DNA of 64,000 nt. Origin: Fistularia commersonii (Eukaryota > Chordata > Actinopteri > Syngnathiformes > Fistulariidae). The stretch lies in assembly GCA_037954325.1 (NCBI GenBank), contig JBBMNZ010000016.1:2171501-2235500 (forward strand), given 5' to 3'. The notes beneath the pieces were generated by a model, which saw only the letters and a list, made by a program, of their open reading frames with translations, was not told where the DNA came from and ran no database searches. Of the stretch, positions 10,260 through 22,700 are shown one piece after another. Made by a program: the position numbers and the translations under genes. Position 1 is the stretch's first letter; every line of letters starts with the position of its first letter.

Positions 10260-13200
10260 GTGCAGTGACGCCCTCGCAGCTGTAAGACTCTTCCCGATAA
10301 AGACGAGCTAATTGGCTAATCGGTAGCGTGAGCCTCGGTTGGTTCGGAGCTTTAGGCTTTGACCAGAAATGAAAGGGTGACTCGGGATAAGGTCGGAGGT
10401 CGTGCAACGGCGAGCCAGAGACCCCGTCGGAAAGAAAACTGTTTCTCCAGCTTTTTTTTTGGAATCCCAAATAGTCCAAGAGCTGCTGCGGTGGAAAACT
10501 TTGTACGGACTAATTCAGCAGGACTGGGGGAGCGGGGCTCTCCTCTCTTCACTTAAAACAGCGGAGACGCATGTGTGTGTGTGTGTGTGTGTCGCTGCGG
10601 TCGTCCTGTCCAGAGCAAACAGTCGACCCGCCATGTGTGCAGACTGTTGTTGACTGTCGGTGCAGCTAGAAATAGAGTGTGAGCGCTGAGGCGGCCTCGC
10701 CGAAGGCCCCTGTGTTTGGCCTCCAGCTGCTGCCGGCCCGCTGGCTCCACCTCCACCTCCGCCCCCTCCGCTCCGCTGCTCTCCGCCTCGGTAAAAACAC
10801 AGCTCCTCTTCACGTTAGATCCCGCTGGTTTCCGCGGCCTCTCCTCGGCCGGGGTTTTTCATTTTTCCGCTCCTCCCGGTCGCCGCCAAATGTTTCCACA
10901 GCTGAAGGAATCCCGGCGCTGTGTGAGGGTGGAGGCGGAGGGGTTGGCCCGTCATGTCCTTTCCCTCCCCGGTCGTTAGCTCGGGGACAGCGCCATGGTA
11001 ACCTGCATGTTAAAGAGACTTCGGGGTTGAATATTCAGAATGCCATTCCCCGTTATTTAACCTGCTTATGCTGTGTCACTTAATTCCTCAGCGCCAGTGA
11101 ACAAAATGAAGGGCGATTAAGTATTTATTAAGGTCGGGCCCGGGCTTATCTGGCCCCGTGGGCCTCTCAGCACCTCACAAAGAGCCATTTGAAAAATGTC
11201 AAAGCTCTCAACGGCTTCATTGAGCTGCTTGTCTTGGCTTGCAACTTCTCGTTGAGGTTGGGTCTCTACTTTTGATTTGTGTAAATATTGATATTTTTGA
11301 CCCTTTAGACACACACACACCCCCTCCCCCCCTCCCCGGAGAGCAGCATAATAAGACCTGGTCCAGAATACCTCACGCAGCAAGCAACGGTTGTATTAAT
11401 GGCCGAGTTAGTGTGTGCCCGCGGCTTGTTCATGAGCCGCCGTCACATCTGTGTGTTTGCGCACGTACATGTATATATATTCCGACATGCGGTATTGTTG
11501 TGACAGAATCCTGGCAGCCATCATCCAGACCTGAAGCTCATGAAGCTCAGAGGTGACAGCTGAGAAGAAGCCAGAGGCCCCACAGGCAGAACAGATTCAT
11601 TTCATTTCCTGAATGTATCCATAAAACCAGCTAATTAGCGAGGGGACGAATCCTTTGCGCCGCTCGCATTGTTCAGACGCGGTGCCCTGGCACGTGCCAT
11701 ATTTGCGACTTGGTGTTGCAACCCGGTGACAACGGTCCAAGAACAAGAAGCCGCCTCGGCCTCCGCTTCTTCGGCACCAGGTCACGGCCCACTGGTTGGT
11801 TTGTGGTGAAACGTGGCCGTCTCATAAGCGGGGGGTTGGCCGGCTCCGTCGCGAGCTGGAAGGGAACCTCTGCGCGGTTCACTCGGAGGTGGACCGGGTC
11901 GCGGCCTTTCAGGAGGCCGGCGTCCGTTTACCGGACGGACCGACCGAGGCGGATTCCGAGGGACTCCCGCATTTGTGGCCCGAATGAAACCGCTAAACTA
12001 GTTTGTTGATTCGCTAGCTTTACGGGGTGCCGATTTTCATTTTCTCATTTGGTTTTTGGACGGAACCCGCAGAACGTCACCGCCTGTGCCGGGATAGAAC
12101 GAGCGTCTGCCGGCCCGTCGGCCGTTTCGGCTCCAACATTCCTCTCATATCTAAGCGGCGGCCAGGAAGCCCTTTTCCCACAACGCCGGCCCGCTCTCTC
12201 GGCAGTCGTGCTTTTCAGAGTCAGACTCCGAGCGCGCTCGAGTTCAGCTTGGTTTCTGTCGTCTCAGTATCCAAAGTAATCTTAACCTCCCCGATTGTTA
12301 TCGAGTCCTGTCTGAACGACAGGGAATAACCGGGTCTCTGGGGCGTGCCCAAAGAACAAACACCACACCGGCTGAGGAGCCCGAGGGATTCATCCTGTCC
12401 ACGGGATGAAGATGAAGCGTTAGCCAACGTAGGCTACGTCTTTTTTGGGCATCTTTCAGTCCCTAAAGATGGCAACAGAACCCCGTCCCTCATTTGCCTG
12501 TTGTTGCCCAATCGGGTCGACCGCGGCGCCGACAAGTCCCGCGCAGAGGCCCGTTTATCGGCCTTTCCGAGCGGCCGGCAGAGTCACAAGCAGAACCAGA
12601 GTATTCCGCAGGAAGTTGTATTAGCGCTTGGCTGTGCTTCCAGGATGCCTCGGCGGGATACGAGTGTTGACAAGTGATGCAACCCTGGACGATCTGGGCT
12701 CTGTCCTCGGGTAAAAAAGAAAAATCTACTCAGAGGATCCTCATTATCACATGAATGGGTGTCAACAGGAATGTATGGCACACTGCGAAAGGTTCCTCCG
12801 AGGGGGGCTGGAACTCCGTATACACAACAAAGTGCAGTCTGTATGCACGGGGAAACTAGCTGCTGTGTGTTTTGCACTAATCAAAAGAGGAGCCTCCATG
12901 GAGGCGAAGGAATTCAGGACCTGCAGGCAAGGCCTCTGGGAATGCGGATAGAGCGTTTGGTTGGAGGAGGACTGTCAGTCTGAAGGTTTGGATCAGGCTG
13001 GACCTCGTAGCGCTACGATCGGGTCAGCTGGGTAAGGTCTCCCGAGGTCTCCGCCGTGGCGCAAGCGAAGCCGTCGCAGAGCTGGAATCCGCCGGCCCTT
13101 CTCCGCCGGCTCCTTGCTGGCGATACGTTCTCCTGAGCCAAAGAACCGGACGAGGGGTTCGACCCGTCTGCCGCGGAGAGCTGTCTCACTGCGTCTGGAG

Positions 13201-14655
13201 ATACGCAACCCAGAGCTAGCGTAGCATTGGCAACGCATTCCCTGCCTTAATTCCTGCGATGTTATCGGAGAAAAAGGCCACAATTGACGTCAAAGTTCTG
13301 ATGAATGTCAGATATTTTACCGCTCGTCTTTCACCACAGTCACTTGCAGCGTCTCCAAATGCCAGCATGTTGTGAAATGTGGACAGAACAAATCCCAGAG
13401 GGAGTAGCTTACTTTGCGGAACCCAAAACCCCCAAGTGGTAAAGGACAGAAAGGGGGAATAATAAATATGAAGCCAAACGGGTGCCGGGTTCCGTCCGTC
13501 GAAGCTTCGTCTTCATCGTCACGTCCGCACCGCCGAGCTACACCTCCGTACGAGCCGAGCTAGCGCGTATCTGTGTGCGGCTCCTGGACGGAGCCCTCGC
13601 CGCATGGATTACTCGCTCACTTAAATCACATACATATTATTTCAAAAAGAAGCACGGCGGCAGATCGGGTTACGCCGCTCTGGTCACGCTTAATGTTCTG
13701 CATTTCTGACATACCGCCCAGAGGAGATAAGATGGAGATCATTGAAATAGAGGGACACATGATAGCATGATAAAGGGCTAGCATGTCAGCCCGGCGGTCT
13801 GCCGGTGTTTTGGTAGGGCGGCGGAGGGAGACGGCGGGCAGGCTGTAAATCTGGAGCTGTGGTCTGGAATGCCGTTCGTGTCAGAACACGCCTCCGCTCT
13901 CAGTTATGAAAGACCCCTTAAAGAAAACGGCGCCGGCAAACATCTTCTCCAGAATCGGCTCGCGGTTTGAAACCTCTCGAAATCCCTGCCCGGTCAGGGC
14001 TCACGAGGAACCCGAAGGCAGAGCGGCCCGGAGGCCTTTACGCCGTGTAACTCGGAGCTGGAAGCTTAATCACGCCGAAGCCGCCGGCTCTTGTTATATA
14101 AATACATTTTTGGCTCGGCCGGAAGATATACCGACCGCCGGTCCTTGTTTTCCTCCCCCGTGGAGATAAGAAGGCGGCCTCAGAATAGGCCCCTGCTCCA
14201 GCCTTTGAGAGCCGTCTTCTGGTCTTACATAACCAACCGGACCATGCAGGAATGGGATCTCCATAGTTGCCATATTTCCCCTGCGGAGGAAAGACATTGA
14301 TATTATCAAGAAAACGAAGTGGAACGGCAACATTCAGAGGACCGGATGCTCTGCTGCTGCAGATCAGACCGAGAGTGCGATCACGAGGTGACGGTGCGTA
14401 CGTGGCTTACGATTACCTGCTGATTCCTCCACGTGTCTCTGCGGCACGCACGGCTTGGCGGCCTCACATTTTAATTATTTTCAAGTGTGCACGACCCCCG
14501 GCTCTGCGGCTCTGCGGCCCCGCCGCCTCCCCCGACAGAGCAGAGGCGTCATTAAGGCATGCAGAGGGGCTCGTCTTGGATCAAAACACCTCTTTTACGC
14601 CAGCCCCTGGTACGTGTTACAGCAAGACCCTGCCCTCAGCACCTCTTGCTCCATG

Positions 14656-14707
<52 letters not shown>

Positions 14708-17700
14708 ACTCTGATGCAGGCATTCTTTTGTTACTGTCTCTAAGAGATTGAGGGACAACATCACCGCCTCTGAGCGTACGACCCCCTCTCTCACGCACAC
14801 GTATGGCCACCGGCATCACTTACCTTCGGATGCTCACAGAATGCACGGACACACACACTTTCTTTGTGCTCTATTTTTACAGCTGCATCGCCAGCGGTTC
14901 CTCACCCCGCGCTGGAAGTCGCAGTGATGTAAGATGCGTGAATTCAGAGGCTTCGTATAACAGAGCGGAGATCGGTGACGTGGTTGTAGCTGCGGCAAAA
15001 CGCTGGAAGAAGGGTTTTTAGAAACCAAGAATCGGGGAATCGATCGAACAAGACCGAGCAGGAACGGATTTTCGTGGCGCAGGAAAGAACGTGAACAGAT
15101 TTCCAAACACTTTGAGACTTGATGGCATGGGGTATTTGCACACCTGTGGTTTCTGGATACAGATGTTTTCTTCGACTTGATAGGACACGACTCGAGAACG
15201 GCCTCGGCACACGAAGCCGTTTCAATGGGTCCGGTCATTTTTCCTCTCGCTCACTGGCGTTCCTCTTCTTTCTCTCTCTCCGTTTCAGCTTTCATTGAGA
15301 ATGTCCAAAGCCGCGAGGCGGGTCGGGCCAACGAGCTGTCGGCCTGGCGACCGCACCTCAACACCATCACCGTCTCCAAGAAGCGCAACTGGCTGCAGCA
15401 GAGCTCCCTGGGGAAGAACCACTGCGCCAAAGACGAGCCGCCGGGCATGCCGGGAGCTGAGGAGGAGGGCTGCCAGAGCTCCCGGCAGACACCTCCGCCC
15501 CCCAGTCCGTCCCCGGAGCGCCTGAGAGCCGGGGCTCCTCTGCGGCCCGTCTGCCTGCTCCTACCTCAGGTGGGTATCCGCTTTCCGAGCCGCGCCGGCG
15601 TCCCGGCACCCGCAGAGAGCTGACGCTCCAATCCCCGTTTAGGTCAGCATCGGCCCGGCGAAGATGTCCCCTCGCCCTCGGAGCACCGACCCGGCGGAGG
15701 AGAACGACGCCGACGACGAAGGGGAGATCTGGTACAACCCCATCCCCGAGGACGACGAGCCCGAAGCGTCCCACGGGCCCTCGGTCCGACTGCGGGTCCC
15801 TCCTCGCGCAGAACCCCAGAGGAGGCCCTGCAGGGAGGGGGACGGGGGTCACGGCGGGAGGAGTCCGGAGGGCTGCGGCGGCGGCGACGCCGGCCCGACC
15901 GCCGCTGAAGGCTTCGCTTCCAACGGCGTCTCAGGAGACGGCGGTCAGGGGAACGCACATTCCACGGAGGCGTTCCATCTCCACAGGCAGATGCCGGCGG
16001 GGAAAGCGCAGGAGGAGGCGGGGCCTTCCGGCACCAGGTCCACAGGTGAGGGACAAAAACACAACACACCCTCCGCTCTATGGAACAACCTTTTCATCGC
16101 ACCTCTGTGCTCTGATCTAGAAGGTTCCTGCTAGCGGCCTTTTTTACCCCGACAGTCAACAGTCAACCAGAGGTGGTTACGGTCACTGTCTGATGGCCGC
16201 CCAATTACATCACTGGGTTTCGGCGCCCCTCGTTACCGAATCTCCGACGGGCCGGGAGGACTTCCACGCAGGAATCGCGGAGGCTGGAGAAAGCGGTGCA
16301 AACCGAGACCCATGAGATGATTCAATGGCCGCGGCGATCTTCTCGCCGCATCTGCAGGCACCTTTGTAACTCTTGTGTTTCCACGTGAGCGCGGCGAGGC
16401 GGAGCCGACAGCCAGCGCGCGGCTCACCGTCTCCTAATAATCCGGCCTTGTTTTTTTCCCCCCGACTTCCGACTTTGTATTCCCTCTGATGTGGCAACAT
16501 GGTAGTTTGAACCAATTGGCACATCACGAGCCGAGCCTATAATTACGGCTCTCGACAACACTGCGCCGTGGCACGCAACGGCCCCCTTCTCCGGGAGGGA
16601 GCACAAAGCCTACGCTGAAGGGGAATCTAATACTTGAGGTTTCGCGTTCACTGCAACATATTTACTGCAGGAGCGAGGGCTTGAAAGGAACGAGTCTCGT
16701 TGAAAACAACTCCTTTGAAACCCTACCCCTCCGCAGATGTGGCCTTAATGAACGGGACGGGCTTCGGTTTCATTTTATTCCATGGGGGATGTGGACGTTT
16801 AAGTGTCGCATTATCTCCCAAACAAGTCTCCCTTTTACAAGGTTACAATGTCTGATTGGAGGCTTCGTCGGAGGCCCCATCGTCATTGGCAGGCGCCGAG
16901 CTCCCGGCTCTCGCCGAATCTCCTAACCGTGACCTCCCGCCCTTCGGAGCCTTTCCTCGTGGGATAAGGATTAAATCGGTCCCGAATGAACCGGCGCAGG
17001 ACTTGGAGCTCATCCCGACACGCAAAGCTAATTAGATATTGTCTATTTCTGCCTGCGTCGCCTGCTAGGCTTCGGATCGCGGCTTTTCGTGAAGCCATCG
17101 GGGCCTTCCGTGCTCGCCAGGAGTCCGGGCCGGAGTGGCTCGTTCGGCTAGATATCGTTTTGCTGCGTTGAAGACCGACCTCATGATACCGTTTAGCGAC
17201 CAATGAGGCCACCCCTCCCGGGGCCGCAGGTCCGGCTGTGTGTCGCTGTTTGTTCATGACGTGGTTTCGGGTCGGATTCCGATGCCGCTAAGTGGTGTTA
17301 AACCTCCACCAGTTATGTGCGCGTCAGCAAAATGAACCGGAGTTCTGCGCCGCTCTCCCGATGCCCATTAGCTGTGTTTACAAGGAGCATCTTCTCAGCT
17401 GGTTGGGTTTGAGACTGATCGGAGCAAACAAGTGTTGACTCGAGGCTCATGGAGCTTTGGATTTCCCCAGCGAAGGGAAAGGGGAGACTCTTATCTTTGA
17501 TTGGCAGAGACAAAGCCGGCGCTGTTCGGGAAGCGGAATACTCTCCGAAACGGGGTTAAATAGCCGGCGTATCCCGGCGGACGTGTTTACTGCGTCTGCG
17601 GAGGACGCTTGTCTCATCACATTCTTGCAGATCCTCCCACTGAATAACACCCTGCGATCCAAACCCAGGCGGAGCCTCGCGCTTGCCGTTGCGTTTGCTG

Positions 17701-18813
17701 CCGTTTCACCCGCCGTGGCTTTTTCTGGAAGGCGACAGGGCCTTCCGTTGACCGAGTTGGAATTAGAATTCCCGGCGAATCAATGAAGCGGGCGCAGATG
17801 CGGAGGGCTCCTCCGTCCTTTCCCCCGGCCGGATGCAATCCAGACTCCTTTTGCGCCGCCAGTCGACGGACTTTGTGTCCGTCTGAATGCGCCGTTTGTA
17901 CGGAGAATAATGATTGATGGACTTCGGGGGCGGCGCGTTCCCGATCTCTTGTTCTCCTCAGCGGCTGTGCGGGGAATCTGACTTGGCCGGCGCTCAGAAT
18001 GGGATCAGAGCTATTTCTGGGGGTTGTTTTGGTGGCGCTGGCCGCCGCCTTCAAGAATGAGCCCTCGCTGCTAGAGTTACACCAGAGTTCAAACCCGAAA
18101 CCCAACCCGGGAAGCCAATTGCACGGTTAGGACTCGGCCGGGGACGAGGGAAGTCAACATGAGGAGAGCCACGCTAAAACCAGTGGATTCCATCTCCTGG
18201 CACCAGATGTGAAGTTTGGGTCACGTGGTTTTTCTTCCCTCCCTGGTCTGTTCTCCATTTCATCATCAGAGCAGAAGCAGGAAATGGATCCGGCCGCTGA
18301 TTGGAATCAGATTAAAACACGCCTGTTTAAATAGTCGTCCTTCTGTAAGCGATCGTCCATGCGTCGGGAGCCGCGCCGCGTGGAAGCGAAGCTCCTCCGG
18401 GAACTCAGACGGTTCAGCCAGAAGGCAGGAGTCGGGATCTCACGGAACGATAGAGAGGCTGGAGTGGAAAACGTCCTTGAAAAGAGGAGAAGCGGAACGG
18501 GAGCTACCGAGGCCACTTCTCTTTGGGAGGGAGGGACAACGCGCGGTAGATGTTTTGGAGATAGTCGGACGAAAATGCTTTGGATCTGGACAGAGGAGGG
18601 ATGGTGAAGATCTGGGTAGAAGGTTGCTGAGGCAAGGCGTCCTCTGCTGTCCATGCAGAACTTGTTTTTGCTAGTTTTTGCCAGGCTACACGGAGCAGAA
18701 TGATCAGGCGGAGCTGGAATGACTGCCCGGCAGGCCTCGGCTACACGAGGGCCGCTCTGGCGGGGGGCCATGTTGTGCTAGCGAGAAGGCCTGCATGCTT
18801 GGATATATTAGCG

Positions 18814-18866
<53 letters not shown>

Positions 18867-19022
18867 GGGGGGTGTCTGTGATGGAATGGCGGGGCCCCAG
18901 CGGACCGTCCGGCGTGCAGCGGTTTCAGAGCCAAAGGGAGAGGAAGAGGCTCGGCTGCCAAATCAACCAAGTGCAGCACAGGAATGCCATTCAGCTATTT
19001 ATTTACCCTGCTGCTGTTTGTA

Positions 19023-19081
<59 letters not shown>

Positions 19082-19681
19082 ACACAAAGCCAGGTGAACA
19101 CAAGTAGGTTTACAGGGGTAATCAAGGCATTATTGTTTTCCTCCTAGGCTTATCAGAGTACACGCCATGTCTGTCTCTGTGTGTCTCATACACACACACA
19201 CACACACACACACAATGGATTATCGGAGACAGTATCAGATATCTACATCTCGACGGTTTGGCTCTTCGGCCGAAATAAACGCTGTCTGTGATCGGGACGG
19301 CGTGGGCACGCGGACCTTCCCCCTGCGTCTGTCTGGAGCCGGCGTTTTGAAAAGCCCTCATCATAAATTCCACCCCTTTGTTGGAGGTGCTGGAGGGTCA
19401 CCCAGGTTGGGTGCGCTTGCGTGAATGCGTGCAGACGAACACGCACCCTTTTTTGTGTTACTGTAACACACGTGTGCACGTGGAGGCGGGGGTGGGGAGG
19501 GGTTGAGGGTGCGCACCGCTCCGCTCAGTTGTCAGCGGCTGGAATGCAGACCTTTTGCCCTTTGACCCCGAACACGGCCCTGGAGGGTAGGGTGTCAAAC
19601 CATCGCCCCTGAACCTCGGCTGCTCCAGTGTCGCCTTGCTCTCCTGACTGCTGCCACAAGGCCAAAGGCTACGTGTGTGTA

Positions 19682-19715
<34 letters not shown>

Positions 19716-22700
19716 AGCGATACCACAGTCATTAACAGGGCAGGACTCATTAAGTGTGTCAGAGGACGGCTGGGTTTGCAGGCCTGCCGGCGTTCACGGG
19801 GATCGTCAGTCGTGGAACCCGCGGAGTTAATAATTGACTTTGAATCCACAAATGTTTTCTTATCACTGGAAATCGTTGCCTTTTCGTGTCCCGGAGGACG
19901 CGAAATGTAACTAAACGTGGTCGGACGAGTGTTTCCACCACGGAGGAAACGGCCCGCATCTGCTTTTGATTGCAGCATTAATGTGCACGTTTACCTTTCC
20001 TTCCCGTTAGCGCTGCCATTTAACGGCGTGTAAAGTGTTTAAAGATCTTCATTTTTTTTTTTTTTTTTTTTTTTGTAAAAATGACCGGGGTCTGGACCCC
20101 CAGATGTTGTTTGGGTCAATTTGCACCCCCCCCCCCCCCGCCCCTCCCCAGCTGTGTCTATTATTGTCTGGATGCAGAGGCTCAACGGCAGGGGAGGCGG
20201 CTCCGCTCAGGGGGTTTGGGAGGAATGCGAGAGAACAGCCGTGTTCGGTTGTACATTCAGAGTTCCGGCCCGGCATCCAGAGCTGACGGGGCCCGGACAA
20301 GGCCGTCTTTGTTCCCCATCTGTTGGCTTCACCCCGTCCTGCTCCTGCCCCCCCATCCTACCCTTCCCTGCATCCTGTTGAACCTCCGCCGCCTCCTTGC
20401 TTCCACTTGCGGGCTCCAGCCCCAGAATAGCGGAGCAGGTCGCCTCCCAAAATAGAGCCGGTACTGTTGGCAAGGTCGAGCTCTCCTCCCTTGATTTTTT
20501 TTTTTTTTTTTTTACTTTTTTGCCGCGTTTCCACACAGAGTGGGTCTTGTTTGAGGGAGAAAGCGGTCTCTTTAAATCGCGATGGATCGATATCAAACAC
20601 GTCCTCCACGCGTTTCACCGGGCAGATTCCCAGCCAAGTTGTTGTCGTTTCTTTATAAATATCAAAAGAATCATGTTGGCTATTAGCATGCAACCGTTAG
20701 CGCTGCTGGTGTTAGTGATCCGTGACTATCACTCTGCTCCTCTGTGGCGGAGGCAGAAGGCCGCCAGCATCTAATGCCTCCCGCGCATCTGACAGGGTGA
20801 GTGATCCCCTCTGTTATTGGTTGATTTCGGTTAACTTCCCTCCGAATGTTTAGATCTCTTGCTGCTTTTTCAGCGGTTTCGGGGATTTTTCATGGAGATA
20901 TTGTTCAAATTTGTCGTCTACGGTCGGCACCAGACTGGGACAAATGTAGTTATTCGTCACCCTGCTTAAAAAAAAATCCACGAGAACATCGTAATCGGCC
21001 AGATTCGGTAACGTGACAAGATACGTCGCCTACCTCCGGGTTCTTCTTGTATCTCTGGACTGTGAAGACCATCTAAAAGCGCGCTCCAGGTTCCGCTATG
21101 TGGATTCCGATGGTGCTCTTTAAAAATGGCCGCCTGGGTCCGGACTCTCAGAGGACGTGATGGAGGAGATGATGATGATCTTGATTGATATTTGGACACA
21201 CGTGGATAAACTAGAAGCGTCTTGAAAGAAAGGAGAAGGTCCGCGTTCATGTATTTTCACAGACGGAGTCATGTGCTCCAGACTTGTCGTTCCCCCTCCA
21301 GTGTCAGGCTGGCAGGTAAGCTGTTGAGGAAATCTTATTAAAAGACCTCTGAATGTGGAAAATTGCTGTTTTTCTCCTCGGGCCGCCGTGGGCCGAGGAA
21401 CGGCAGGACGCTGGTAATTGGCAAATTCCGCTCCGATGGCTCGGGCCGGTGGGGGGAGGGGGCTCGGAGTCTTCGTGCCGAGGGCGGGATCGGCCAGGTG
21501 GGGGAAAAGGGGCAGGGATGGAAGTCTATAAGCCGTCCCGCGTTCACGTCTCCGCAGAGCCAGCGTATCATGCGCGACTTATCGCAGTCGGCATCAGCAG
21601 ATATTAACAGACGGAGGTCGCCGGTCCTTTTTCCCCGGCAGATACCGATGACGGAACGTTCTCACAGAACGTCCCGCTCGTGGATTAGATGTGACGCCCG
21701 TGTGCATCCGAGATACCTCAACGGACGGCCTCCAGGTCGCGAATGGAAAAAGCAGCGAAGAGCGAACGGCACGCCGCAGTCCCGTAGACTAAACAATGTC
21801 TCTCCCGCCTACAGAAATGTGGAAAACCCTGGAATTTCACCTTATAGACATCTAGTTAGGCGGGAATTGCCCACGAGGTCCTCTTAGGCCGACCCTCTTT
21901 CAGTCGAAGAATCGCTGTGTGACAGTAGACAGACCTCCACCGGTTGAGAGGTGGCTTCCTCTGGAGAAGAGCAGCTCCGCGAAGCTCGGTTTTCTAATTC
22001 TTCAAACGTTTCCCCGCTCCCGATAAAAGGTTTCGTCTTCCGTGTGTTTTTTTTTTTTTTTCCATTGGCCGGCGGCGACAGACTGAACTCCCGGCGAATC
22101 ATGAACAAACCACCAGGAAGGGCGCCAGGCTTGCGTCCGAGTCTCTGCAATTGGAAAAGGGCACTTCCACCGTCACGTGACGCTCGCTCGGCCCGAAGAC
22201 ACTCCCGAGAAGGAGGGAGGACTTTCAACAACCTCACAAACATCGGTGTATTTTGCCCAGCTCTGTAAAGAAAGTCTAGAAGAGGCAGAAGGTGAAAACG
22301 GGATGATTTCCGACGGGACCCGGACACCAGAGTTTGTTTCGCTCCGATGTGCTACTCAGCAACTTTCATCTAAGTCCAGGGGAACCCCCATCTAGACCCG
22401 CTCCGGTCCTTTTTATTTGTCCAGGTGTCCGAGAGGCAGAAGCTCTCCGCTCTCTGCGTCCTTCTGAAGCCGGCAGATTTATATCCGCTGGATGGGCGGC
22501 CAGCTTTGGCTGTCAGACGGATTTATTCGATTTGACGCTACTTATCATTCGGGCCGTCAGATTTTTTTTATTGGATCGCGAGCAAACTCGGGGCAGCAAA
22601 CGGCTGAGCTGAAGTAGCTCCTGTTCCCGCCTCCATATCGGTGTCCTTACGTATGACGCGTTCTACCGCTATGACTAAAACCAGTGTTTACTTTCCACCC

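Larger units (their letters stand above)
9695..15288 (+). other. syde2: SYDE2 intron 1
   Basis: Intron of 5.6 kb. It holds facing CA (10062-10089) and TG (10224-10258) arrays, a TG array at 10571-10592 and a CA array at 14656-14702. The rest is mixed sequence with no coding exon that I recognise. Confidence 0.7.

Noticed and set aside
18815..19085. Repeated arrays considered as a CRISPR-like structure
   Set aside because: They are simple dinucleotide runs without repeat-spacer organisation, in a vertebrate genome.
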